64,000 nucleotides of DNA from Microbispora hainanensis (GTDB lineage: Bacteria > Actinomycetota > Actinomycetes > Streptosporangiales > Streptosporangiaceae): NCBI RefSeq assembly GCF_036186745.1, contig NZ_CP108086.1:2170001-2234000 (forward strand), in the 5' to 3' direction. Shown in pieces: positions 38,981-47,942 of this stretch. Under the pieces are notes generated by a model. It was given only the letters and a program-made list of their open reading frames with translations, was not told the origin of the DNA and ran no database searches. Position 1 is the first letter of the stretch. The number at the start of each line of letters is the position of its first letter. The translations under genes and the position numbers were made by a program.

Positions 38981-41617
38981 ATGGGAAACCCTCTGTGGCT
39001 CATCGCGCGCCGGACGTTCGCCGAGGGCTGGCTGCGGCTGACCGCCACACTGCTGGCGGCACTGGGATCGGTCGCGCTCATCGCGGGCTCGCTGCAGTTC
39101 GCGTTGCGCGCGCAGGAGGCGGTGGCGGGCAGCGACGCCAGCGAGTACGTGCGCGCGGACGTGCTGGTGCAGGGCGGAACGGTGGATCCGGACGACCCGT
39201 ACGCGCCACCCGACGGGTGGGTGCGGCTCGATCGCCTCACCTCAAGACCGGACGTGGCGGCGGCCGTCGGCGACGCCACGGTGACGGTGACGGCCATGCG
39301 TCCCGACGGGCAGGCGATCACGGCCGCCGCCGAGGGCCGCACCCTGCTGCGCCCCTGGGTGCCCGACCCGCGGCTGAACCCCTACCTGCTGGAGGCGGGA
39401 CGCGCACCCGCCGCCGACGACGAGGTGGCCGTCGTCCGGCATGTGTCGCGCGCCGGGGAACTGCGCGTCGGCGACACCATGACGCTGACGCTGCCCCACC
39501 AGACGCGCCAGGTGCGGATCACCGGGATCGTCAGCGTCCATGGCCGCGGCGCGGTGGCCGCCGGCGACCTGGTGCTGGCCCCGCCCGAGACCGTCCGGCG
39601 CGCCGCCATGCTGCCCGAGGGCAGGTGGCAGAGCGTCTGGCTGAAGGCCGCACCGGGCGTGTCCGCCGATCGGCTTCGCGACGCCCTGGCCCGCGACATG
39701 GCCCGTGATCTGGGCGGCACGGCCGCGGTGCGCACCGCCGCATCCGTACGCCAGGCGCAGGCCGCCGCCGCTGCCGGTGAGGGCGCCTCCGTCGCCGGCG
39801 TCGTCGGCATGCTCGCCTCCGTTGCGATCTTCGTCGGCCTGTTCGTGGTGGCCAACACCTTCGGCACCCTCGTACGGCAGCGCACCCGGCGACTCGCGCT
39901 GCTCGGCGCGATCGGCGCCACGCCGCGGCAGGTCGGCAGGCTCATCCGGCTGGAGGCACTGTTGCTGGGCGGGATCGCCTCCGCAGGCGGCGTGGCCGCG
40001 GGCTTCCCGGTGTCCGAGCTGATCATCCGGTTGTTCGCACGAGACGGCTTCGACGTCTCCGCCTCCGACGCCCAGTACGGCTGGGTCGCGCTGGCCCTCC
40101 CTGCCGCTGCCGGGATCGTGGTGACTCAGGCCGCCGCGTGGCGGGCGGCGCACCGTGCCGCGGACGTCTCGCCCGTCCAGGCGCTGCGCAGCAGCGTGGC
40201 GGAGCCCCGGGAGCGCCGCTGGCCGCGCCTGCTGTCCGCGTCCGTGATCTTCGCGGGCGCCTGCTTCTGGTACATGGTGGCGGTCGTGGTCCGCGCAGAC
40301 GAGCCGCCCGGGCCGGACCGCACGTTCTCCGTCGCCCTCATGAACCTTTTCGGGACGCTGCTGACCGTGACAGGGCTGGCCGTGCTCACGCCGTTCTTCG
40401 TCGGGCCGCTGGGCGGGCTGGTGGGCCGCGTCGGGACGCTGGTCAGCGGGGAGACCGGACGGCTGGCGCGCGCCACCATCACCCGCAGCCCGCGCCGGGT
40501 CTCCTCGGCCGCCTCCTCGCTGATGCTCGGCGTCGCACTGCTCGCCTCCGTGGTGCTGGTCACGATGTCGGTGCAGGACCGGTTCCGTGAGGCGGGACGG
40601 CAGGTGATGGCGGCCGAGCACGCGATCGCCTCCACCGCGAGGACCGCCGAGGGTGCGCCCGCTCCGCTGGCCAGGGATGTCGCGGCGAAGGTCACGGGCG
40701 CACATGGGGTGTCCCGGGCGGTCGTCCTGACCCGGACCGAGGTCACGCTGGTGTCGCCGGAGCCGGACGCGGCCGGCCTGGAAGAGCCGGGCATCGCCGG
40801 ATCGGAGGAGGCGGCTGAGCCGTTCCGATTCCTGGTCAGTGGTGTCGAGCCGGCCGGGCTGCGGGACGTCCTGAGGCTGGGCGGCCGGCCGCCCGCACTG
40901 CGTACAGGGCAGATCGCGCTGTCGTCGGCCGTCATGAAGGAACGGGGACTCCGCCGCGGCCAGGACCTCGTCGTGCGTGGCGCGCGGGGCCGCGTCACGC
41001 TTACGGTGGCGGGCGCGTACCACGATCCGTCGCACCTGTTCGCCGACCAGGCGCTGGTGGCCCCGGCGACGATGGACCTGCTCGACGCCAACGCCGCCAC
41101 CGTGGCGGTGCTCGTGCGTGGCGGCTCGGCGGAGACCCTGGCGCGCGCCGTGGCCGGGGTGCCGGGCGTACGCGTTCTCGGCCGCGACGCGTACGTGGAG
41201 GCGGCGTCGCAGTCGCTCACCCGGGCGTTGCGCGCGACGCACAGTTTCGTCGGCATGGCGCTGTTGCTGGCGCTGTTCGGGATGGCGACCACGGTGTCGA
41301 TGAGCGTCGCCGAACGCAGGCGGGAGTTCGGGTTGCTGGGGGCCGTAGGCGCGACCATGCGGCAGATCCGCTCGATCGTCCGCTGGGAGGCGGCGGCCGT
41401 GGTCGCCCTCGGCACGATCCTCGGTTTGGTGATCGCGATGGGCACGCTGGAGCTGCTGCATCTGACGAGCGGCAGCTCGTACCTGCGCCCGGCCCCGCAG
41501 TGGTGGCTGTTCCCGCTGGTCGCGGCGGGTGCGGCCGTGGCGACGCTGGCGACCTCGACGCTGCCCGCGCGCCGGGCCGCGTCCGTACCCGTCCTGGAGG
41601 CGGCCAGGGCGCAGTGA
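38981..41617 (+). CDS. FtsX-like ABC transporter permease
   Basis: An 878-residue permease with the duplicated FtsX/MacB layout used for lipoprotein or peptide export. An N-terminal helix (LTATLLAALGSVALIAGSLQFA) is followed by a large external domain, then three helices from about residue 265, and a second copy with helices after about 755. The conserved FtsX motif appears as RRLALLGAIGATPRQVGRLI and RRREFGLLGAVGATMRQIRSI. It starts four bases after the ATPase stop. With the ATPase broken, it may be non-functional unless another ATPase serves it. Confidence 0.85.
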   Translation: MGNPLWLIARRTFAEGWLRLTATLLAALGSVALIAGSLQFALRAQEAVAGSDASEYVRADVLVQGGTVDPDDPYAPPDGWVRLDRLTSRPDVAAAVGDATVTVTAMRPDGQAITAAAEGRTLLRPWVPDPRLNPYLLEAGRAPAADDEVAVVRHVSRAGELRVGDTMTLTLPHQTRQVRITGIVSVHGRGAVAAGDLVLAPPETVRRAAMLPEGRWQSVWLKAAPGVSADRLRDALARDMARDLGGTAAVRTAASVRQAQAAAAAGEGASVAGVVGMLASVAIFVGLFVVANTFGTLVRQRTRRLALLGAIGATPRQVGRLIRLEALLLGGIASAGGVAAGFPVSELIIRLFARDGFDVSASDAQYGWVALALPAAAGIVVTQAAAWRAAHRAADVSPVQALRSSVAEPRERRWPRLLSASVIFAGACFWYMVAVVVRADEPPGPDRTFSVALMNLFGTLLTVTGLAVLTPFFVGPLGGLVGRVGTLVSGETGRLARATITRSPRRVSSAASSLMLGVALLASVVLVTMSVQDRFREAGRQVMAAEHAIASTARTAEGAPAPLARDVAAKVTGAHGVSRAVVLTRTEVTLVSPEPDAAGLEEPGIAGSEEAAEPFRFLVSGVEPAGLRDVLRLGGRPPALRTGQIALSSAVMKERGLRRGQDLVVRGARGRVTLTVAGAYHDPSHLFADQALVAPATMDLLDANAATVAVLVRGGSAETLARAVAGVPGVRVLGRDAYVEAASQSLTRALRATHSFVGMALLLALFGMATTVSMSVAERRREFGLLGAVGATMRQIRSIVRWEAAAVVALGTILGLVIAMGTLELLHLTSGSSYLRPAPQWWLFPLVAAGAAVATLATSTLPARRAASVPVLEAARAQ

Positions 41618-41789
41618 GCCCCCACGTCCGGTGACGCCGACGGCTTCCAGCGGTACGGGCGGCGACCACGCCAGGCGCGGCAGATGTCCGACGAACGTCT
41701 CCGCCCTGGATCGCCGACGTCCCGGGCCGGAAGCCTTGCCGCATCCGCCCGGAGCGAGGTTGGCGACGGCGGGTCGCATCTCGGCAAAG

Positions 41790-41805
41790 TGGACTATACA
41801 GTCCA
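41790..41805. promoter_or_regulatory. TGGAC-N6-GTCCA operator, copy 1
   Basis: TGGACTATACAGTCCA, palindromic with six perfect bases in each arm. It lies in a 429-bp gene-free region (41618-42046) before the nitroreductase gene, in which I see no other feature besides copy 2. Confidence 0.7.
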
Positions 41806-41876
41806 TGTACTGTGGCCTCTTGCTGGTGAACCACGCTGGCATCATGCCTTCAAGGCGGTCGTGGCATCGGATAACT

Positions 41877-41892
41877 TGGACTATTGGGTCCA
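41877..41892. promoter_or_regulatory. TGGAC-N6-GTCCA operator, copy 2
   Basis: TGGACTATTGGGTCCA, 87 bp after copy 1 and 154 bp before the nitroreductase start. Two sites on one promoter suggest cooperative binding. Confidence 0.7.
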
Positions 41893-42046
41893 CTATGCTG
41901 GTGTCCGGCTGATTCTCGACAGCTATCTGTAACTCTCGCCGAAGACGATCAGTGGCGCTCGTCCGTGAGCGACGCGCCCATCGATGCGCGCGGCCGGCCG
42001 GTCCGCCGCTCTTCACTCACTCCGCGTAGGAAGAAGGCAGATCGAC

Positions 42047-42694
42047 ATGGATCTCGACAGGCTCATGGGCAAGCACCTGACCAGGTATTTCGACCCCGGC
42101 AGGACCATTCCGGAGGAGACCCTTCAGCGGTTGCTGCGGTTCCTGCGCTCCACGCCCTCGTCGGTGAACGTGCAGCCCAACCACTTCTACGTCGTCGCCA
42201 CGCCGGAAGGGAAACAGCGGCTCGCGAGCAACCTGGGCGAACGGTTCATGGACAACAGCGAGAAGATCCTGAACGCGTCGCACACGATCATCCTCACCAC
42301 CAGGGCGGATGTGTCTGACAGCCACCTTGAGGCGGTGTTCGCCAAGGAGCGGGCCGACGGCCGCTTTCCCGACCCCGCCAAGCAGGAGCTGTGGGAATCG
42401 ATGACCCGTGACTTCCTCAACCTGCGCAGCTACGGCTACAAGGACCTGAACCACTGGATGGAGAAGCAGACCTACATGGCGGTGGGCCTGACCATGATGG
42501 CGGCCGCCGAGCTGGGCGTCGAGGCCACACCGCTGGAAGGGTTCGACCCGGCCAGCGTCGACAAGGCGTTCAAGGTCCGCGAGACCGGGCACAGCACGAC
42601 GGTGCTGCTGGCGCTCGGCTACCCCGACCCGCGCAAGGTGTACAGCAACCCGATCTCGCGGTTCGACGCCGACCGGCTGTTCACCTTCGTCTGA
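42047..42694 (+). CDS. NfsB-like oxygen-insensitive nitroreductase
   Basis: A 215-residue FMN-dependent nitroreductase close in layout to E. coli NfsB. STPSSVNVQPNHFYVV is the flavin-binding motif, NASHTIILTTRADVSD follows, and LGVEATPLEGFDPASVDK is the C-terminal landmark. Such enzymes reduce nitroaromatics and quinones with NAD(P)H in the cytoplasm. It is the first gene of a pair with the quinone reductase after 37 bp and lies behind two TGGAC operators. Confidence 0.88.
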   Translation: MDLDRLMGKHLTRYFDPGRTIPEETLQRLLRFLRSTPSSVNVQPNHFYVVATPEGKQRLASNLGERFMDNSEKILNASHTIILTTRADVSDSHLEAVFAKERADGRFPDPAKQELWESMTRDFLNLRSYGYKDLNHWMEKQTYMAVGLTMMAAAELGVEATPLEGFDPASVDKAFKVRETGHSTTVLLALGYPDPRKVYSNPISRFDADRLFTFV

Positions 42695-42731
42695 ACCGCC
42701 GACACTCACAACACAGAAGGGGACAGTCCCG

Positions 42732-43649
42732 ATGAAAGCCATCGTGGTGACCGACCAGGCCGCTGGAACGGCCGGGATGACGCTCGCGGAGCGGCCTGAG
42801 CCGTCCGCGGCGATCAACGACGTCGTCGTCCGGATTCACGCCTCCGGCTTCGTCCCGACCGAGATGGAATGGCCGTCGACCTGGACCGACCGCACCGGAC
42901 GGGACCGGACGCCGTCGATCCCCGGCCACGAGCTGGCCGGAGTGGTCAGCGCCCTCGGCTACGGCACGACCGGGCTGTCGGTCGGGCAGCGGGTGTTCGG
43001 CCTGGCCGACTGGCACCGCGACGGCACCCTCGCCGAGTACGTGGCGATCGAGGCGCGCAATCTCGCGCCGCTGCCCGGCGATGTCGACTTCACCGCGGGC
43101 GCGTCCCTGCCGATCTCCGGGCTGACCGCGTGGCAGGGGCTGTTCCAGCACGGCCGTCTTCAGGCCGGGCAGACCGTCCTGGCCCATGGTGCGGCCGGGG
43201 CGGTCGGGACGATGGTGACCCAGCTCGCGCGGGAGGCCGGGGCGTACGTCATCGGCACCGGGCGCGCCGCCGACCGCCAGAAGGCGCTCGACTTCGGCGC
43301 GCATGAGTTCCTCGACCTGCAGAACGATGCGCTGAGCGACGTCGGTGGCGTCGATCTGGTCTTCGACGTCATCGGCGGGGACGTGCAACGGCAGTCCGCC
43401 GCCCTGATCAGGCCCGGGGGAACGCTGGTGTCCGTCGTCGGCCCGGTCGAGGCGCGGCCCGCAGACGGTCTGGCGATCGACTTCGTGGTCGAGGCCGATC
43501 GCGCCCAGCTGGATGCGATCGTCCAGCGGGTGCGGGATGGACGGCTGCGGACCAACATCGGCACCATCGCCCCCCTCGACGACGCCGTCGCCGCTCTCAA
43601 TCCGACCGAGCGGCTCAAGGGGAAGACGATCATCCGCGTACGTCCGTGA
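42732..43649 (+). CDS. NADPH:quinone reductase-like MDR protein
   Basis: A 305-residue medium-chain dehydrogenase/reductase without structural zinc cysteines. GFVPTEMEWPSTW and IPGHELAGVVSALG are in the catalytic domain, AHGAAGAVGTMVTQLA in the Rossmann fold. Members reduce quinones or enones. It lies 37 bp after the nitroreductase gene, so both are probably expressed together in response to quinone or electrophile stress. Confidence 0.86.
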   Translation: MKAIVVTDQAAGTAGMTLAERPEPSAAINDVVVRIHASGFVPTEMEWPSTWTDRTGRDRTPSIPGHELAGVVSALGYGTTGLSVGQRVFGLADWHRDGTLAEYVAIEARNLAPLPGDVDFTAGASLPISGLTAWQGLFQHGRLQAGQTVLAHGAAGAVGTMVTQLAREAGAYVIGTGRAADRQKALDFGAHEFLDLQNDALSDVGGVDLVFDVIGGDVQRQSAALIRPGGTLVSVVGPVEARPADGLAIDFVVEADRAQLDAIVQRVRDGRLRTNIGTIAPLDDAVAALNPTERLKGKTIIRVRP

Positions 43650-43751
43650 GTTCTTGACGACAGCGACATTTCCCGACTCGTACGGGAGTGGTGGCCGGGC
43701 CGGCCTGCCATCCGGCGTGCACGCCGCGTGATCGCGGCCGGCTCTGCCATA

Positions 43752-43767
43752 TGGACAAAACAGTCGG
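43752..43767. promoter_or_regulatory. TGGAC-N6-GTCGG site, degenerate operator copy 3
   Basis: TGGACAAAACAGTCGG in front of the ECF sigma gene. Two bases of the right arm differ from the consensus. Confidence 0.5.
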
Positions 43768-43836
43768 GCAGTGACCCGGCCGCCGCGTGCGTGGCGTTGC
43801 CATGCTCGAAAGTCGTGATGCTCGAAAGAGGAGGCA

Positions 43837-44460
43837 GTGAGCGACCCGGAGACCGATCGCGACAACCGCCGATGGGTGCGTGATCTCGCCACGGCCGGTC
43901 CCGCCAGGGAGGCGGCATGCAGGGAGCTGTATCCCTTGCTGCTTCGCATCGCGCGTTCCGAGGCCCGTCGCCGTGCGCCGAGCCTGGGGCTGTACGGCCC
44001 GGAGCTTGAGGACATCGCTCGCCAGGCCGCCGCTGACGCGTTGATGGCGGTCACCGAGCGGCTGGACACGTTCCGAGGTGAGGCGCGGTTCACCACGTGG
44101 GCGGGCAAGTTCGTGCTCTTCAACGTCGCCGCCAAGATGAACCGGCACTTCTGGCGTCGCCACGAGGTCTCCTACGATCAGGAGGACTGGTCCAGGATCG
44201 AATCGAGGGCCGACGTGGGCCCCGACGACGAGGCGCAGGTCCGGGAGTTCGCGGCGGCGGTCTCGACCGCGGTCGAAGAGCATCTGTCGGAGCGTCAGCG
44301 CATCGTGTTCCTCTCGACGGTCCTCAACGGCATGCCGATGGATGTCCTGGCCGACGAGCTGGGCTCGACCCACAACGCGCTCTACAAGGTGCTCTTCGAC
44401 GCCCGGAAGAAGCTCCGCGCGGCGCTGGTGGCGGGCGGCTACCTTGCCCGAGGCGCCTGA
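43837..44460 (+). CDS. ECF-type RNA polymerase sigma factor
   Basis: A 207-residue sigma-70 family protein of the extracytoplasmic-function class. Region 2 spans about 25-95 (LYPLLLRIARSEARRR, LDTFRGEARFTTWAGKFVLFNV), and region 4 about 145-200 (LSERQRIVFLSTVLNGMPMDVLADELGSTHNALYKVLFDARKKL). GTG 43837 has AGGAGG only two bases upstream, so the in-frame GTG at 43876 is an alternative. No anti-sigma gene is adjacent; a zinc-finger protein at 51543, also behind a TGGAC site, is a candidate partner. Confidence 0.9.
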   Translation: MSDPETDRDNRRWVRDLATAGPAREAACRELYPLLLRIARSEARRRAPSLGLYGPELEDIARQAAADALMAVTERLDTFRGEARFTTWAGKFVLFNVAAKMNRHFWRRHEVSYDQEDWSRIESRADVGPDDEAQVREFAAAVSTAVEEHLSERQRIVFLSTVLNGMPMDVLADELGSTHNALYKVLFDARKKLRAALVAGGYLARGA

Positions 44461-44546
44461 GGCCCTGAGGCCCTGGGGTCCTGAGGTTCTGAGGTCGCGA
44501 GGTCCTGGGGTCCTGGGGTCCTGAGGTCGCGAGGTCCTGAGGCCCG
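44459..44546. repeat. Tandem 8-bp repeats, 11 units
   Basis: Eleven consecutive 8-bp units of the form G(A/G)GGTCCT, such as GAGGTCCT, GGGGTCCT and GAGGTCGC, beginning in the sigma factor stop codon. Slippage at this array could change its length between strains. It lies in the 244-bp gap before the converging nhaA gene. Confidence 0.8.
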
Positions 44547-44704
44547 CGGAACAACGAGGCCGGCACCCGACCACGTCGCGAGGCCCGCGGCCTGGTGGTC
44601 TGCGCCACCAGAACTCGCGTGTGCCGACTCGGCGGCAGCGCGATCGGGCCCTCGTGTCGTCGTCGGCGGAGGCGCCGTTGATCGTCGGGCGACTACGGCA
44701 TCCG

Positions 44705-46582
44705 TCACTCGGCGACCGGGGCGTCGGTCGTGGTCGTCAGCGCTCGAAGCAGCGATCGGGCGTCGTACGGGCCGACGTGCCGGCGGCCGTTGATGAAGAG
44801 CGTGGGGACGGCGGTGATGTTCATGGCCTCGGCGTCGAGCATGTCGTCGCGCACCCGGCCGGTGACCTCGGCCGAGATGAGGTCCTTCTCGAACCGCTCC
44901 AGGTCCAGGCCCAGGTCGCGGGCGATCCGGATGATGTCGGACGGCCGCTGGTTGTCCTGGTCGTCCAGGATCGTGCGCGCGAAGTCGAAGAATCTGCCCT
45001 GCGCCGCCGCGGCCTCGGCCGCCTCCGCCGCCGCGAGGGCGTTCGGGTGGATCTGCACGAGCGGGGCGTGCCGCCACACATAGCGGAGCCGGTCTCCGAG
45101 CACGTCGCGCACCTCCAGGATCGAGCCGGTCGCCTTGAGGCAGAAGCCGCACTGGAAGTCGCCGTACTCGACGATCGTGAAGGGAGCGTGCGGGTCGCCG
45201 AGCACGTGGTCGCGCTCCGGGTCGACCGGGCGCGCGAGCGTCTGACCCGAGTCGTCGTCGGGGCGCGCGGCATCCGAGATCCGGAAAGTGATCGTCGCGA
45301 GCACGAAGGCGATGACGGATGCCGCGAGCACGCCCACCCGTGCCTCGTTGCGCGCGAGCTCGTCGTCGATCGCGAGGTCCACGATGAACAGCGAGATGGT
45401 GAACCCGATCCCGCACAGGACGGCGCCGCCGAGGACGCGATCCAGGGTGAGCCCCGCCCCGAGCTCGCCGAGCTTCAGGCGCCGCAGGAGCGCGCTCGAT
45501 CCGAAGACACCGAAAAGCTTGCCGGCGACGAGACCCACGACGATGCCCCACGTCAGGGCGGAGCGGGCGGCGCCGGCCAGGAGCTCGGAGCTCAGTACGA
45601 CGCCCGCGTTGGCGAGGGCGAACAGCGGAAGGATGACGTACGCGACGTACGGGGCGTAGGCCGCCTGGAGCCGCTCGTTGATCGAGATGGATTCGCGGAG
45701 GCTGTTCGCGGCGGCGCGGGCATACTCGGTGCTGGGCGACTGGCGGAAGGTGCGCGCGAGCTCCAGTGCGTGTTCGACGTCGGTGCGGTTGGGGCGATAC
45801 ACGGGCACCAGCAGCGCGATCGCGACGCCCGCGAGGGTCGGGTGCACACCCGAGGCGAGGAAGGCCAGCCACACCACGATCGCGAGGGATACGTACACCG
45901 GCCCGCGGCCGCTGGGGAGATAGCGCGTGACGTACACCCCGGCGAGCCCGGCGGCGGCGACGAGGAGCGGCAGCGGGGTGAACCTCTCGGTGTAGACCAG
46001 CGCGATGATGCTGAGCGCCCCGATGTCGTCGACGACCGCGAGCGCCAGGAGGAAGACACGCAGGCGTCCGGGGACGCGAGGGCCGACCAGGGCCAGGGCG
46101 CCTACGAGGAAGGCCGTGTCGGTCGAGATCACGACTCCCCACGCGTGCTCGTTTCCGGAGCCCTGCGCGATGAGGACGAAAAGGAGCGCGGGCACCACCA
46201 GGCCCGCGACGGAGGCGGCGACGGGCACGAGGGCACGGGACCAGCTCGTCAGCTCGCCGATCGCGAACTCCCGGCGCACTTCGAGCCCGACGGTGAAGAA
46301 GAAGATCGCCATCAGCGCGTCGTTCACCAGCGCGTGAAGCGTGAAGTCCAGATGCCGGTCACCGACGCCGACCATCAGATCGGTCGCCCAGAACGTCTCG
46401 TACGACGGCAGGGACACGTTGGCCCAGACGATCGCCGCGAGCGTCGCGACGAGGAGGATCAGGGCGCCGATCCGGTTCTGGCCCATCGCGCCGATCCGCG
46501 CGGCGATCGACGGGCGCCGGCGAGCGCCGGTGGCACCCCGCTCAGGGGCGAGTGAGGTCTGGGTGACGGTGGGGTTCGTCAT
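44705..46582 (-). CDS. nhaA: NhaA-type Na+/H+ antiporter fused to a DsbA-like thioredoxin domain
   Basis: A 625-residue protein. Residues 1-420 are NhaA, with VNDALMAIFFFTVGLEVRRE, VISTDTAFLVGALALVGP and the ion-binding Asp pair in ALAVVDDIGALS. Residues 440-620 are a DsbA/thioredoxin fold with CGFC in EYGDFQCGFCLKATGS and the cis-proline in TAVPTLFINGRRH. ATG 46582 has GGGAG six bases upstream. The fusion recurs in actinobacteria; the job of the redox domain is unknown. Its strand is opposite to its neighbours, and base use looks slightly different, so acquisition is possible. Confidence 0.9.
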   Translation of the reverse strand: MTNPTVTQTSLAPERGATGARRRPSIAARIGAMGQNRIGALILLVATLAAIVWANVSLPSYETFWATDLMVGVGDRHLDFTLHALVNDALMAIFFFTVGLEVRREFAIGELTSWSRALVPVAASVAGLVVPALLFVLIAQGSGNEHAWGVVISTDTAFLVGALALVGPRVPGRLRVFLLALAVVDDIGALSIIALVYTERFTPLPLLVAAAGLAGVYVTRYLPSGRGPVYVSLAIVVWLAFLASGVHPTLAGVAIALLVPVYRPNRTDVEHALELARTFRQSPSTEYARAAANSLRESISINERLQAAYAPYVAYVILPLFALANAGVVLSSELLAGAARSALTWGIVVGLVAGKLFGVFGSSALLRRLKLGELGAGLTLDRVLGGAVLCGIGFTISLFIVDLAIDDELARNEARVGVLAASVIAFVLATITFRISDAARPDDDSGQTLARPVDPERDHVLGDPHAPFTIVEYGDFQCGFCLKATGSILEVRDVLGDRLRYVWRHAPLVQIHPNALAAAEAAEAAAAQGRFFDFARTILDDQDNQRPSDIIRIARDLGLDLERFEKDLISAEVTGRVRDDMLDAEAMNITAVPTLFINGRRHVGPYDARSLLRALTTTTDAPVAE

Positions 46583-46705
46583 GATTACTCCCACGCCGGC
46601 CGTTCCCGCTCATGTCGGGATGCGGGTCGCGTGCGGCGATGACGGTGAACACGGTGGCGGCGAGGGCGAGTTGTCGCTTCTGTGCAATGTACGCGGTGCC
46701 GGGTC

Positions 46706-47038
46706 CTACTCGGCCTCGTCGACGAGAAGCTCCGCCGCGGGGTCGGCTTCGAGCCGCTCGTCCGGAATGGGCCGGCCGCTGCGCAACGAGACTCCGTACG
46801 TGCCGGCCCGCAGGCGCTCGCGGGCCCGGTCGAGCGCGGCCAACCGTGCGCTGAGCTGCTCGGCCACGGCATCGTCAAGCAGCTCTTGAGCGAGCGGGCT
46901 CGCCGAGTCGAAGACCGAGATCCTCGCGTCGGCGGCCGCCTCCAGGTCGGCCGCCCGCACCGCGGCCGAGTATGTGAGCAGTTCCTTGACGCGTGCACGT
47001 TCACGCTCGATCAACTCGTGTGCCCGGGTCGGGTCCAT
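46706..47038 (-). CDS. DksA/TraR-like protein without zinc-finger cysteines
   Basis: A 110-residue protein with the DksA/TraR layout: a long coiled-coil helix (ERERARVKELLTYSAAVRAADLEAAADARI), a second helix, then the region that normally holds a four-cysteine zinc finger. Here that part reads YGVSLRSGRPIPDERLEADP, with serine at the first cysteine and none of the other three present, so zinc binding is lost. DksA proteins bind the RNA polymerase secondary channel. GGGAGT precedes ATG 47038, and a TGGAC operator is 152 bp upstream. Confidence 0.75.
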   Translation of the reverse strand: MDPTRAHELIERERARVKELLTYSAAVRAADLEAAADARISVFDSASPLAQELLDDAVAEQLSARLAALDRARERLRAGTYGVSLRSGRPIPDERLEADPAAELLVDEAE

Positions 47039-47189
47039 CTGTGACTCCCTGGTGGTGACGATCGGCGATCGGCGTCGGCGGCGGGGCGTCGGCCGGCCAG
47101 GTCATGGCCCCTGGCTCTCTCCTGGTTAGTGCCGGGGAGTCCGCGTCTCTTACGTCCGCATCTCCTACGTCCGCTCGCGGTGCCGCGAA

Positions 47190-47205
47190 TGGACTATTCA
47201 GTCCA
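47190..47205. promoter_or_regulatory. TGGAC-N6-GTCCA operator, copy 4
   Basis: TGGACTATTCAGTCCA, perfect six-base arms. It lies in the 412-bp gene-free region 47039-47450 between the DksA-like gene and the TetR pair, nearer the DksA-like gene. Confidence 0.7.
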
Positions 47206-47354
47206 ATGCGGCGTGGCGTTGTCGACCACTGTGCGCGCCGCCGGGCGTGCCCGTCCCCGCGTGGAGGAGCAGCGTTGGCGTACGAGGTCACTGCCACCGG
47301 TTCGATCATCGGCGCGCCGTGGTTGCGCCGATCTCGGGGTGGCCCATCCGATAT

Positions 47355-47370
47355 TGGACTGAGAAGTTCA
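47355..47370. promoter_or_regulatory. TGGAC-N6-GTTCA operator, copy 5
   Basis: TGGACTGAGAAGTTCA, one base off the consensus, in the same divergent gap. Confidence 0.55.
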
Positions 47371-47418
47371 CTTATTGTGCGGGTTGCGACCTATTTCCAT
47401 TTGTCCACCATGAGAAAA

Positions 47419-47434
47419 TGGACTGGATAGTCCC
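47419..47434. promoter_or_regulatory. TGGAC-N6-GTCCC operator, copy 6
   Basis: TGGACTGGATAGTCCC, ending 16 bp before the GTG of the first TetR-like gene, so a bound protein would block its transcription or translation start. A lone GTCCA is at 47403. Confidence 0.6.
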
Positions 47435-47450
47435 ATAAAGGGCAGAGCGT

Positions 47451-47942
47451 GTGAGCCGGGAGGGATTGATGAGGACCCACTTCGCGGAGGTCCTGGCCCG
47501 CGAGAGCGTGTGTCTGGCCGCAGTCACAAACGGGGCGAAGCTGGCCGGTTGGCGCCGCCGGGTCGTCGAGGAGCTCATGACGCCCAGGTCGCCGTACGCG
47601 CTCGCGCTGAGACAAGCAGGTGACGGCGCTGAGCGAGCCGACTTCCTCGATCGGTGGCGCGAGCTCATCACCGAGACGCTGGACCGATTGCTGCGGTCCG
47701 GCTCGACGGGCGACACACACTGCTCCTCGGGCCAGACGCGAAAGGCCGATGCCGATCCCCGGAAAACCGCGGTGCTCATTCTCGCGGCGCTGCATGGGGG
47801 CAGCACGCTGAGCCAGATCGCGAAAGACCCTTGGCCGCTCAACGCCGCGCTCGACCTCGCGCTCGCACCTTTTGTGGCAACCGAGGACAACGGCCCAGCA
47901 AGGACGGTAATGAGTAGTCCGATCGGTACCATGAGCCCGTGA
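47451..47942 (+). CDS. TetR-like ligand-binding domain protein without helix-turn-helix
   Basis: A 163-residue protein resembling only the C-terminal effector domain of TetR regulators: AGWRRRVVEELM, FLDRWRELITETLDRLLRSG and ADPRKTAVLILAALHGGSTLSQIAKDPWPLNAALDLAL. The usual 50-residue N-terminal DNA-binding domain is missing. An operator copy ends 16 bp before its GTG start, so the gene appears complete as it stands. It overlaps the full TetR gene by GTGA. It may be a truncated copy or a partner that forms dimers with the full-length regulator. Confidence 0.65.
   Translation: MSREGLMRTHFAEVLARESVCLAAVTNGAKLAGWRRRVVEELMTPRSPYALALRQAGDGAERADFLDRWRELITETLDRLLRSGSTGDTHCSSGQTRKADADPRKTAVLILAALHGGSTLSQIAKDPWPLNAALDLALAPFVATEDNGPARTVMSSPIGTMSP

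Noticed and set aside
39242..42016. A 924-codon minus-strand frame opposite the FtsX-like permease
   Set aside because: Composition-driven shadow; the plus strand encodes a clear permease.
47001..47309. A 102-codon minus-strand frame across the TGGAC operators
   Set aside because: It overlaps the DksA-like gene in another frame and the operator region, with no homology.
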